DNA of 64,000 nt from Histoplasma ohiense (Eukaryota; Ascomycota; Eurotiomycetes; Onygenales; Ajellomycetaceae). Under the pieces are notes generated by a model that was not told where the DNA came from, did not search any database, and saw only the letters and a list, made by a program, of their open reading frames with translations. The stretch spans positions 5,858,001-5,922,000 of the forward strand of contig JAEVHH010000002.1 in the NCBI GenBank assembly GCA_017607445.1, read 5' to 3'. A program made the translations under genes and the position numbers. This document shows positions 1 to 9,982 of this stretch, one piece after another (position 1 is the stretch's first letter; the number at the start of each line of letters is the position of its first letter).

Positions 1-126
1 GGACACCAGCATCGGCAGCCCGCATCGACAGCCCATGCAGATGGCGGGGACAAAAATAAACACGGATAGCTTGAGTGAGCGCTTTGGTTAAATCATTGGA
101 GTATCTATCGATTATGACTTTTTACA

Positions 127-2130
127 ATGCAATCTTCCACCCCTTCTTCTCTGAGGCCCAAAGGACTCAATTGGCCAGTCTCCTCGCACATCACTGTTTT
201 TGTGCGAAACCTCAGGCTACTGCGCTTTGACCAGCTCCCTGGCTGGCTAAATATAACTGTCCGCTCCTTTTCGGGTGCTCAATCAAACCTTCGGCAGCGC
301 ATCAAAGTGGTGGAATGGTCTCTTTACCAACTGTTTACGATATGGGACCCAGAAGGGGCTCAGAATGTAAGCACCCGTTAAAGGGCAATCATCGTACACT
401 GTTTATTTTAATTGGAAATGCTTCTAAAACTACCTTATCAGAAATTGCGTCCTTTTTTCCCTCCACTTGAACCCTTGCAATCCGTTAACCTTCGGGCAGC
501 CCTTTTTCGTGCGCTGTCCGATATGAAAAAGAATGGGGTTCTGGGAAGGGAAGTGATACTCCGTAAGACGATGCTTGATGAGTGTAAAGGGGAGAAATTC
601 GAGGAGGCGCTGGCCACATTTTCTCTGACAGTGCTACGGAAGGTGATATTGGCTCGCAAGGGTGAACACCACAATCCAGTTCTTGAGATGACTATCAATG
701 GGAGAGCTTCGTCCTCAGAACAAGAGATGCTGGTTCCACTGATTATAGCCTATCGCGTCTCACTCACAACCATGATTAATGATAAATGCCATGTACGACA
801 AGCTTATGACCAACTGAAAACCCTACTTGAAAATAAGACGATAGAGCTTGCTGCCCGATCAAAGCAAGCTGCGAATAAACCCACTGCTGACGAAAACGAA
901 CTTAGACATGAGATCATGAACCTATGGCATGGAAATGAAAAATGGGCCCACACAATTCTCAATGGCGGAATACGAGTGTCCACTGATCACGTTCTCGAAT
1001 CATCTTTTTCCCAAACGCTTTCGCTTATTAGAAATGGCCAGCTGGGTGATATAGAAAACAGACCTTCCTCAGATCTATTGGCTGATTTAGATAATCGACT
1101 CTCAGAGCAGAAGGCTAGAGTTGAAAAATGGCGGAAGTTTAAACATACTCTAGTGGAAGAACGAGGTGTAAAGCAACCATCGAAACACCGCAGCTCCTCC
1201 CAGATATTAGCTTTCCGGGACCACCAGTCGTTAACAATCGCTTCACTCGCTCAGTCAGATCGCACGTCGACCTCTCTGTCGACCAATGGCACGGAGTACT
1301 CCTCATTAGTTTCAGCACTCGATGCTGCGCTTCTGAAGCACGAGGTCAACATCTCACAAAAGAAACGGCAGCCTGATTCAGAAGATTCAAGAAACCAGCG
1401 ATTACTTAATGCTCATTCAAATCGTGATTACTCAATAGACCAAGCGACGCTGAGTCTTCTGGCTGACCAACCGACTCCTAATTCGAGCGACATGGATAAT
1501 ACATCGATGCTCTCCTCTCTCCCAACCCAAGGGAGCGGTAGAAGCTCTCCTAGACTAGAAAGCAGAGAGATAAGCGGATCAGGAAGTCCGAACTACGAAT
1601 ATTCGTCTCGTGCTGTGACGCCATCCATCACCTTTGACTATGATTCCAACCCAAGCCCCATAAACATGGACATAGAATCTCTGCAACCAATCCCTGTACA
1701 ACCCACGCGAGCCGTTTCAGGCAACCTCGTCGAACGCACAAGGCAATCGATGTCGTTCCTCCCCAAACCCAGCTCGCGACCCCGTCAGTCCCTAGCAGCT
1801 AAGCCTCGAAAGTCCCAAGTGTTCCCTACAAACCAGTTTGAAACTCCGAAAAGGGACGGTCTCCGGAGTCTCGAACCAGGAGGCTCTGGGACGTCAACAC
1901 CTAAGGAAGAACTATTTAGTCAGGATGCGGATTATGCTAGCGTGTTTAAGAGCAGGCCCAAGGTTGCCATGAGCCCCGTCAATTCTCCAGCGGTACATAT
2001 GTTACCAATGGATGATAGTGACATGGACGCGGATCAGACTATAAATATAGGTGCTGGAGTTGCTGAAGGAGACTTGCAAAACTCGCCTCTTTTTGCGACT
2101 CGGTTCACATCTAGAAAAATGAACTTATAA
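127..2130 (+). CDS. HAUS6: HAUS augmin-like complex subunit 6 (N-terminal HAUS6 domain)
   Basis: Two exons, 127-366 and 442-2130, are joined across a 75-bp intron (donor GTAAGC, acceptor TATCAG), giving 642 residues in phase. The first ~230 residues match my recollection of the HAUS6 N-terminal domain: a hydrophobic opening ending in WSLYQLFTIWDPE, then KLRPFFPPLEPLQSVNLRAA and the stretch GVLGREVILRKTMLDECKGE. The last ~350 residues are Ser/Pro-rich and look disordered, as in other family members. Augmin binds existing spindle microtubules and recruits gamma-tubulin for branching nucleation; filamentous fungi such as Aspergillus keep the complex. The protein is shorter than human HAUS6 (about 950 residues), and the shortfall is in the tail. 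The ATG at 127 is the first in frame before the conserved block. The gene converges on the ZNG1-type gene. The family call is from recalled similarity; function is by homology. Confidence 0.85.
367..441 (+). other. Spliceosomal intron of the HAUS6-type gene
   Basis: This is a 75-bp GT-AG intron. It must be removed, because the upstream frame meets TAA at 379-381. Joining 366 to 442 keeps phase and rebuilds the conserved step from IWDPE to RPFFPPLEP. Confidence 0.85.
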
Positions 2131-2808
2131 TGTCCACCTCAATACTGTGTCATTTCCTGTCATTTCCTTGACCTAACTCCGGTATTTTGTGGGTCTCTAA
2201 TGTTCTTGAGTCGGCATCCTTGACCCGAAACCCACCTGCCTATGCTACTAAATCCAGTCTTTAAAAACTATGAATTTTGGCTCTTGATCGAAGACAACAA
2301 CCCTGCGCGCGACCATCAGCACTTCGATCAACGGCATCCTGTTAATCTTTTGCCCCGCCAACTTTCCAGGTTTCCCAGGGTGATTGCAATCGCCCGGGAG
2401 GAATATTGTGTTTAGTCAGTGATCTCCACAATGTCTACATATGTTGGTTAATTTTGGTTCAGCGATCACTCCATCCATAAATGGAACTCTTATCGACACT
2501 TAGGCTTTTGATTGTCGATAAAGACACAAGGTGCATCAGCCAGTTGACACCTTTTACAACTTCGAGATGATATATTCCTTCATGTTAACCGTCTTAGAAC
2601 CGCTCGTGTTACATATCCCAGCTTTGTATCCTATTCATTCCTGCACAACTAATATCCGGATAAATGAAATTATTCCCAGATCATGACCTTCGATTCCTTT
2701 AATCACATCTTTCATGCCAAAAAACGAACAGCGCAAATATTCGCCACATTGTTCATTATATTGATAGATAGTTTGTTGTCGTATGTTATAGAAGACAGAA
2801 TTTTATAA
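2131..2808. other. Convergent intergenic region, HAUS6-type gene to ZNG1-type gene
   Basis: These 678 bp separate the 3' ends of two converging genes and should hold both 3' UTRs and polyadenylation sites. The sequence is AT-rich towards its right end. I see no open reading frame with coding character and no RNA gene. Confidence 0.6.
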
Positions 2809-4441
2809 TTAACTAGCACGCCCTAGAGAAATTTGCAAGCTCTCCTGCCAGGGGTGGCTATCTGTGCCCAACCCTCGTCCAATCAAGACGATTTTGCAAA
2901 GATCCCCCGAAGCTGATGTGTGCCTGCTATCAGTCTCTGTAATCTCAAATACTTCCTGAACTCCCTGGATGATCTGCGTACCGCCATCGGTTAGGCAGAG
3001 CAGCCCTTTTAGTCGATGGATTTCAAAATCTTCAATCTTCCGCAGGCTCGTATTTGTCGGCTGGGAATGAGGAAGTTGACGCTCCCACAGTAGCGAGCGT
3101 AGCCATGCGTCCACCTTGGGCACACAATCTTGGGATATCTTGTCAATTGTGAAGGAAAGCGTTGAGATTGACTGGATTGAGCAAATATCGTCAGAAAGGA
3201 GACGCCTAGCCCGGTGCATAGAGGAACAAAATTAACGCAGACTAAGCATGACCTACGGGATCCAGATGACTATGGCTCTTCTGGTTGAAATCGGCATTGC
3301 TCAAATTATCATAAGCGTGTATCTCAAGCAATGTGCCTTCAAGATTGGGAACCTTGCTATGGTCCGTCACAAGAATTTTAGCCAGACCGTTAATCGAGGT
3401 TATCCGTTCCTTAACATTTTCCAGTTCAGGGGCTGTAATCAGGTCACTCTTATTCAGTATGATCACATCAGCATGCGATATTTGGAGATGGGCTGTAGTT
3501 AGAACTGTTCCATCGTGTGTACCCTGGGCTTCCGCCGGTGCTGGTTCATCAAGACGTTGGAGAATATTCTTCCCATCAACTACAGTGACGATCCCATCCA
3601 GGTAGATAGTACTTCCTAGTCCATCATCAACCCAAAATAATGGTGCAATATTGCCTGGATCGGCAAGCCCGGTTGTCTCCAGCAAAATGTAGTCAAATGT
3701 GCCTTGGCGCTCCATGAGCGACTCAATGGCGACTACTCCCGTGTCTCTGTCGGTGATATCAGCTGCGGGAGTACACACAAAATGGAAAATATGCAATGAA
3801 AATATTTTTTAACTTACCTAACGGAACAGCATATGCAGCCGTTTGCCAGCTCCAGCCATTCTTCAACTTGCTGGCCGTCTTTGTTGACAGTTAAGGATTT
3901 TTCAATATCAATTGCTGAATTGTCAGTATTCACTAAGAAAAAAAAGTTGGTAAAAACCGTACTTACAATCACCAAACTCTAAAAATACCGTCAGAATCCG
4001 TCAGCAAGTGTTATAAGGTGAAAAACATGACTCGAGCCAGATGGTTACAAGCCGTTTAAAATCACCGCTATTTTCTTCCCATGCTCCTCTCCAAGGATAT
4101 AATTAAGCAGCGTCGTCTTGCCAGCGCCCAAATAGCCTACCATGAACTCTTTTTAGCCAACCTCACTCATATTACGTTTCTCAACCTGAAATCCCCGCAG
4201 CCTACATACCTGTTACTATTGTGATAGGGACTTTCTTCGGCTTCTGTTCAGTGGGAGACTTGGGCACTGACTCCTCCTCGAGCACGTCAACATCAACCAG
4301 TTCAGGCGGACCTCCCTCGTGGTCGTCTCTAATGTCCATACTTAAATTACTCTTCTGTAGCCAAACAACAATATCTGGAGGAGGAGCTGGATAGCATTGC
4401 TCCGGTAAATCAACTCGTCCAGAGGTGAGATACGCTGCCAT
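2809..4441 (-). CDS. ZNG1: CobW/COG0523 zinc-regulated GTPase metallochaperone (ZNG1-like)
   Basis: Six exons in transcription order: 4441-4210, 4136-4053, 3978-3967, 3914-3818, 3746-3257 and 3171-2809. They total 1278 nt, giving 425 residues with every junction in phase. Visible features are a Walker A/P-loop GYLGAGKTT (residues 78-86), the family metal motif CICC (Cys136, Cys138, Cys139), the switch-like block ETTGLADPG, the guanine-specificity motif NKSD, and the C-terminal CobW domain. Members of this family use GTP hydrolysis to hand metal, mainly Zn, to client enzymes; ZNG1 in animals and yeast activates methionine aminopeptidase 1. An N-terminal PPELVDVD (residues 45-52) resembles the CPELV client-binding motif of ZNG1. 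Exon 3 is only 12 nt (most of EFGD) and follows an apparent GC-AG intron. The start is the ATG at 4441. A CobW-family assignment is secure; ZNG1 orthology is inferred. Confidence 0.92.
3967..3978 (-). other. 12-nt micro-exon of the ZNG1-type gene
   Basis: The conserved family sequence ILNEFGD is split. ILN plus one base ends at 4053, a 12-nt exon 3978-3967 supplies the rest of EFGD plus one base, and exon 4 resumes at 3914. The flanking introns are 74 bp (4052-3979, apparent GC-AG) and 52 bp (3966-3915, GT-AG). Both junctions preserve phase. Confidence 0.7.
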
Positions 4442-5103
4442 GTTTGGTAACTAACTACGGGGAGTTGCCTTACAGGATTTAACGCCAACCCGATCAGGTT
4501 TAGCACAATATCAAGTTCTGGACTATATAAACCCGTGGTCCCTTTCCTTCCACTTCTCAAACATCTTCTCACCATCAACTCTTATTTTTCCCTACTTCCC
4601 TCACAATTCTCTTGTCTCATGTGTATCACTGTCTTACTAGAATGTATATCTTCGCCGGCACCTATCTAATCGAGGAGCTAAAGTCTTTGTCATTCAAGAT
4701 GATCACTCGATATCTTGAAATCTAACACCTAGTGGGGGAGAGGAACCTTGGTCATCATCAGCCGCATAGCAAACAATGACATGATCAGTGAGTTGGCATT
4801 CTTTAGCCCCTATCTACCTTCGAAATCCATTGTAAACCAAATCATCAAGGCCAATCCATATATGGAAGACCGGCATGCCCAAGGTCGTCTGGAACAATCT
4901 ATGACGTATAATAAACTTCGCCAACATCTTCGGTAGGAATATGCAACCACATCATCATCTCGATCTGGTCTTGCTCCTGTCCAGCGTCATAGATCCGTAA
5001 TATTATATTAATTGGTGGGAAACATATCCACATGCCCACAACAGGGTGTCTCGCACTCCCTTACGTGTTCGGGTTAAGAATTCGATGAACGGATTCTGTA
5101 CCG
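4442..5103. promoter_or_regulatory. Divergent intergenic region
   Basis: These 662 bp lie between the starts of the ZNG1-type gene (-) and the gene at 5104 (+), so promoters and 5' UTRs of both must be here. A pyrimidine-rich stretch sits at about 4550-4620. No recognised element was assigned. Confidence 0.5.
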
Positions 5104-6128
5104 ATGAATTCTCACATATCGAGGGTCGATGAGGGCGGCCAGGGGTCGTTGGGTGTATCGGAGTTTCCTCCATACCTGACAACCGAGGAAGAAAACCAAA
5201 TCAATCAACAGTTCCAAAAGGACACATGGCGTCGCAACCGCCAAGTCTTGTGGAGTGGAGTGCCACACGGACTAGCTCAGGAGTGGGCAGACGAACGAGG
5301 CATGCAAACCCTGACCACAGCGATGGGTCCCTTGATGGTATCAGACCATCCCTCCTGTTTGAAATCAAAAAAGTCGAGGGAGTCATGGAGCAGATATATA
5401 AAAGGTGCTTCGGCTGTGTTTGCATATCACATCTCGAAAGGCGAAAAGATCACAGTGTTATCCCCACCTCCTCCAACTCGATTCCACCCAGATGGCTTGG
5501 CCAATTATCAAGCCCTAGAGGAGCCGGTTCTGAAAGGTGCAATTAGAGGGTCTGCGGTATCACGCATTGAAATGGTGCATCCGACCGTCAAGGGAGCCGA
5601 GGATTTCTGTTACCAGGTGTGGCCGGCCGATGACGCCCGTCTCTGGATTGCAAATTTCGGGATGCTGCCTCCAAAGAAACACTGGAGAAGAGTATCGCCC
5701 AAGAAACAAAACCTAATAGTGAGCCAAACAGAACTCTTTATCTCAACGAAGACCAATATGCAAAATGTGTCAGGGTCAGCAAAGGCTCTGACGGAGAAGT
5801 AGAAGAGGGAGAAGAAAGAGGTGGAGATGAGGAAGAAGGTGGAGAAAAAGATGGAGGAAGAAAGGAAGATGGAGGAGAAAAGGAAGCTGAAGGAGAAGAG
5901 GAAGATGGAAGAGAAGAGGAAGATGGAGAAGAGGAGGAAGAGATAACTACCAGCGATGCTTCCAAAGCACGAAAAATATCTGACACCGAAAATTCCCCCC
6001 AGAGTATGAAATCTTGTGAGTCCCAAAAATGGCCCCAGGTTCCCAATAGCAACGAAATTGATGATCGTGTGGAAGAGACATCTCAACTTTCCATGTCGAC
6101 CTGGTGGATGATGTACCTGTGGAGCTAG
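5104..6128 (+). CDS. Unrecognised fungal protein with acidic tail; apparent frameshift
   Basis: The frame from the ATG at 5104 runs to a stop at 5800-5802 (232 residues). It looks coding up to about residue 187 (blocks QVLWSGVPHG, GMQTLTTAMGPLM, GASAVFAYHI, HPTVKGAEDFCYQVWPADD) and then loses character. From about 5660 the frame one base earlier is open to a TAG at 6126-6128 and looks more protein-like: SKETLEKSIAQETKPN, LYLNEDQYAKCVRVSKGSD, a Glu/Gly/Asp-rich run of about 45 residues at 5790-5945, then a Ser-rich end. The simplest reading is one gene of roughly 340 residues with a single-base loss near 5640-5680, either a real mutation or a sequencing error. A 71-bp intron 5617-5687 would also link the frames, but its splice sites are weak and it would delete the coding-looking WPADDARLWIANFG. 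Function is unknown; I vaguely recall similar hypothetical proteins in related fungi. Confidence 0.55.
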
Positions 6129-8324
6129 ATATTCACACAGGGTGCGTCTGGGCTAAGCACATATCTCATTGCTATTGCATTTTTTCGCTATTGGATCCTC
6201 CAGTTAGATTGGTCATCACCATCAAAAGTTTGAAGTGGCTTGAGCCAATTTGATATTTTTTATGGGAAGTGAGATCACTGAAGGGCCGAAAGCTTTTGTT
6301 GGAAGGTTAGATTAGGTCGTTCGTCCCCTCCTACTACCAGCATGGCGCTGGTGGTGATCGAGCTCTTTTGCCCCAGTGGCCTAACAGGTTTATCAGCCAA
6401 AATCACGTCTTGGTATCCCTCCGATCCGGACTGGGTGGCTTTTGTTATTTTTGTCTTCCTCAATCTGTTGGATCCATTCCTAGAGTTGGGTTTTCATCGA
6501 GTCATCCTTGCCTCGGGTTGCGAAGCCAGCTTGCCATCGCCTTCGGCTCCAGTTGCAGTCAGCTTCCGTAAATCATCGGTACGAGTATGGTCCAGCGATA
6601 GGGGTGTGATTGACTACTTCTTATAGGTAGTCCGTGTCTCCGCCGGCCATCAACTGTACTCCCGCAAACTTGTCTGCATATCTAATTCCTTACTTCCTTC
6701 TTGAATGAAGTCTGATTTCAAAAATGGGAAAGAATTGGAATAGCTGAATATCAGACCTGCACATTTGCCTGTGGTATGATGCTCATGCGAGTTAGCTCGC
6801 CAAAAATAAGTTAATAAAGATAGTGAAAATGAATGAACGGACCCAAAAACTGCTTTAAATCTCATCATACACGTAGCACGGCATAATCCAGATCGAAATG
6901 AACTCCCATAATACACTCTTTGCATGCAGATCCCAAAATACCTGTGGGTGATTTCACCCAGAGATAATTCCGTGATAGACAAACCAGTGTCACCCAAGTA
7001 GTTGGAAAATCCCCTAGATCCTGTTCTGTGCATGCCGTTATGTCTTAACAGTTCGTGGTCGAAGAATGTCTAGCGACTCATATCAACTATATATCTACAC
7101 ATGGGTTTCCACATGTTAACTTCTTAATGACGTTTTTCTTCGCCACAAGAATTCCAAGAATTCCAACCAAGCAGACAATATAGAAATGCGATCAGTCACA
7201 CATTCATAGTGTGGACTATGAGCACGTTCCCCTGAAAATCTTCAACACCAACCAGCACATCCAGGTATGTACAGTACAATGGATTAGGACACCAGAGCAG
7301 AGCATCAGGGTCAAGGTAGTAGAGGTGACAATCTTGGAATATCTTCAAAGATGGTCAGATCATGAAAAGGAGTATATCTGTGTGGAGTGTGGCAGCTGAC
7401 TATCTCCAAGACAGAAGAGACACTGATTGCTCAGACCTGAGATGGAAAAGATGTCTGCATAAATGATCTCATTGAATGCAATATCAACTTCAGAGTCAGC
7501 AGATGAGGCAGGCTCTTCTCTTGCACAACTCCCCATGTAAGCCGCAGAGCGAAACCCAATTCTGGATTCATTGCACTCAGCAGATGTAAAGCTTGTGCTG
7601 GTCTTTGATTGACAGTCTGATGAGTAAAAGAGATTCTGAGTAAGTCATATATACTTCTCAAATACAATTTGAATCTTGTTCTCATCATTCATCTTGAGCT
7701 TCTTACTAATAGACAATTCTAAAAGTTGGCTTTCAATCTTGATGATGTCAATTGTTGCAAAGAACTTCTGTCTCATTTCCTTAACCATATTATAATGAAG
7801 GATCTGTTTCTTGACTCTGATAATATCTCCAAGCGCTGACCGTCAAGGCCTTTTCCTTTGGTAGGGTTGATACATTTGTCTTGGCAGAGTTTTGAGCTTG
7901 GATTTCCTACATATTGTACGGAGTAGTTAATATAACACGAAGTAAAAGTGTGGCATGGCTATTGATACCATCTGTGACTCTTGGGTGTGATTAGGGTACG
8001 GTTATCCATATCTTCGAGTTATTCTTTATTTTAATTGAATTTGAGTGTAGGGCAGTGAGAGGAAGAAAAACACTCAGATCCTAATTCTCTTATTAATTCT
8101 CAATTCCAATTTCGATTTTTCTTTAATTCATCTCTGATTCTATATTGGAGTCTTTGCAGCAAATGCGAATGCTAGAGATTTTGCCAAGACTAGGGCTTGT
8201 TTGAGCCAATGTCGGAGCATCAACAAAGATCAAGCACGATGACGGCGACGACCTCGACGCTCTCTTCCCGCTATTCCCTGCCAGCCCTCCCACAACATAT
8301 CCTTCTCGTCCGCGCCAACTAACA
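6129..8324. other. Intergenic region with traces of degenerate repeat DNA
   Basis: In these 2.2 kb I find no convincing gene. On the minus strand about 7430-7860 reads, with a few stops, as a lysine-rich helical peptide (KEMRQKFFATIDIIK, ISKKLKMNDENKIQIVFEKY). This resembles a decayed retrotransposon Gag, but I cannot place it in a family. A second minus-strand open stretch at 6275-6463 has no ATG. The right end (about 8000-8324) is the MOB gene promoter and leader. Confidence 0.4.
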
Positions 8325-9982
8325 ATGACGACTGCTGGTGCTTCTCCCTCGAGCTCCCCTCGATTGCCCAGTCCGCCGCCGTTCACTGAGGTACAGATTG
8401 GGCCCCAATCCCCTACTGTTGGCGAAGGGTTCGGGGCTACCAGCGAAGAGATCCTGGGTTTGCCCCATGAGCTTGACGATGCGTCGATGCGGAGAATACG
8501 ACCGGGAACCAAATCTGCGGATATGTCGGCGGGGCCTCCCCTAGTTCCCCTCTCTCAAGTTGGTCCATCCCAACATGTCTGTCTTCTCCGTGGCTGGCGC
8601 TAACCATTGTCGCGATCCAGCTCGATTCCCCATTTCAATTACAGGAGCACCTTAAAGCATTATATCAGCACTACACCAGGCCTACCGACTCCTCAACTCT
8701 AAATCCCATAACCCGTGATATTGCGCGGGATCTCGCAGAGCCTCCGGAGGGAGTAGAACGGTCACTATGGCTGTATGAGCTCTGTCGATTCCTCACCACG
8801 AAAGCGAACAACCTCATTGTCGCTTTTTTTGCGGAAGATCCTCCTTGTTCTGCGCAAACATGCCCCGAAATGCGTGCATCCGAATGGCAATACTTATGTG
8901 CCGTCCACGATCCTCCAAAATCATGTTGTGCTATTGATTACTGCTGTCACACTCTTGACTGGGCTGCGAATATCTTGACATCTCCAAAATACTTCCCGAG
9001 CAGATTGACTCTTGGCTCGGAGTCATCAGGGGGACCCCAAACGAGCATGAAACATCTTACCAACATTTTCCGCCGTGTTTATCGGATATTTGCCCATGCA
9101 TGGTTCCAACATCGTGAGGTATTTTGGCAGGTTGAAGGCCACGACGGTCTGTATATTTTCTTTAAGACGGTCTGCGACGTCTATAATCTCATTCCAGAGG
9201 ACAACTATACGGTCCCAAAAGAAGCAGAAGGACTCCAGCCACCCAGCAATCCAGACCCGGAGCATGACTCCAATAAACGAATGACCATTATGCGGAAAGA
9301 ATCAGAAACTCGAGCAGAGAAGCCAGCTCCAGACGAACAGTCAGAGCAGACCATGTTAAATGTTGCAGCTACCACCAGGCGGCATAAAGCCACTCCCTCA
9401 GTCGGGGCCATTGTTCCGACTATCACAGAAGCAGCAGAAGACGACGACGACACAAACAAAAATAGGCAGCTACCTGATGAGGAAGACTCTGATTTAAAAC
9501 TCCCCGATCCTTCAGTTTCTGAAACAAAACCCGGCCAATTGTCAGTCCCATCCATAGAAGTTCCCGCGAATGACGAAAACTTGACTGAAACACGCGCCCC
9601 TGACGATGACGGGATGGAGAAATCGGGAGCAATCACACCGCCACCGGTCGAGCCAACATCAGAGAGCGATTCACAAGAGCAGAGCGAAAAACCTAATGAC
9701 TCTCCCAAACAGGAAGAATCGAATGATTCCCCCGTAAACAAGGAAATAGACGTCTTCGAACCAGATACTCCAGTTGACGATTCGAAAGCTATCGAGGTAG
9801 ATTTGCCAAAAGAAAACCCAACAATCCCCAAATCAGAAACGCCGAAACCAGAAAACGACCCCTCTGATGAGATTACCGATATTGACCCTGTTAGTCCCGA
9901 TCTCCCGGGAAGTCCTGGCAGCCCTGAAGCCCCTACTACCGCAATTGAAGTCAAAGCTGCTGACTCGGACAAACCTTTCTGA
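8325..9982 (+). CDS. mob3: MOB family protein of the phocein/MOB3 (STRIPAK) type with long acidic tail
   Basis: Exon 1 is 8325-8558 and exon 2 is 8621-9982, with a 62-bp GT-AG intron containing a CTAAC branch-like site, giving 531 residues. After a Ser/Pro-rich head, the motif RRIRPGTK leads into a Mob domain to about residue 285. Likely zinc ligands are the Cys pair in PPCSAQTCPEM and the His residues in HLTNIFRRVYRIFAHAW. The blocks AVHDPPKSC, AIDYCCHTLDWA and KYFPSRLTL match phocein (MOB4 in animals, MOB3 in filamentous fungi) rather than the NDR-kinase activators MOB1/MOB2. Phocein sits in the STRIPAK phosphatase-kinase complex, which controls cell fusion and fruiting-body development in fungi. 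About 245 further residues form a Glu/Asp/Pro/Ser-rich disordered tail absent from the ~225-residue animal protein. The start is the ATG in the context AACAATGACGACT. Confidence 0.9.
8559..8620 (+). other. Spliceosomal intron of the MOB gene
   Basis: This 62-bp intron has donor GTTGGT, a CTAAC branch-like site at about 8600 and acceptor ATCCAG. It falls in phase 0 and joins PLVPLSQ to LDSPFQLQEH. Confidence 0.85.

Noticed and set aside
5617..5687. A 71-bp intron linking the two frames of the gene at 5104
   Set aside because: Donor GTGTGG and acceptor CTGGAG are weak, there is no pyrimidine tract, and it would remove the coding-looking WPADDARLWIANFG; a frameshift is simpler.
5610..6086. 158-residue minus-strand frame opposite the acidic tail
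   Set aside because: It is the reverse complement of a GAA/GAG/GGA-rich tract and gives a monotonous Phe/Ser/Leu run; the plus strand carries the plausible protein.
9205..9972. 255-residue minus-strand frame inside the MOB gene
   Set aside because: It is antisense to the acidic tail of a conserved gene and composed of Ser/Gly/Phe runs expected from reverse Glu/Asp/Pro codons.
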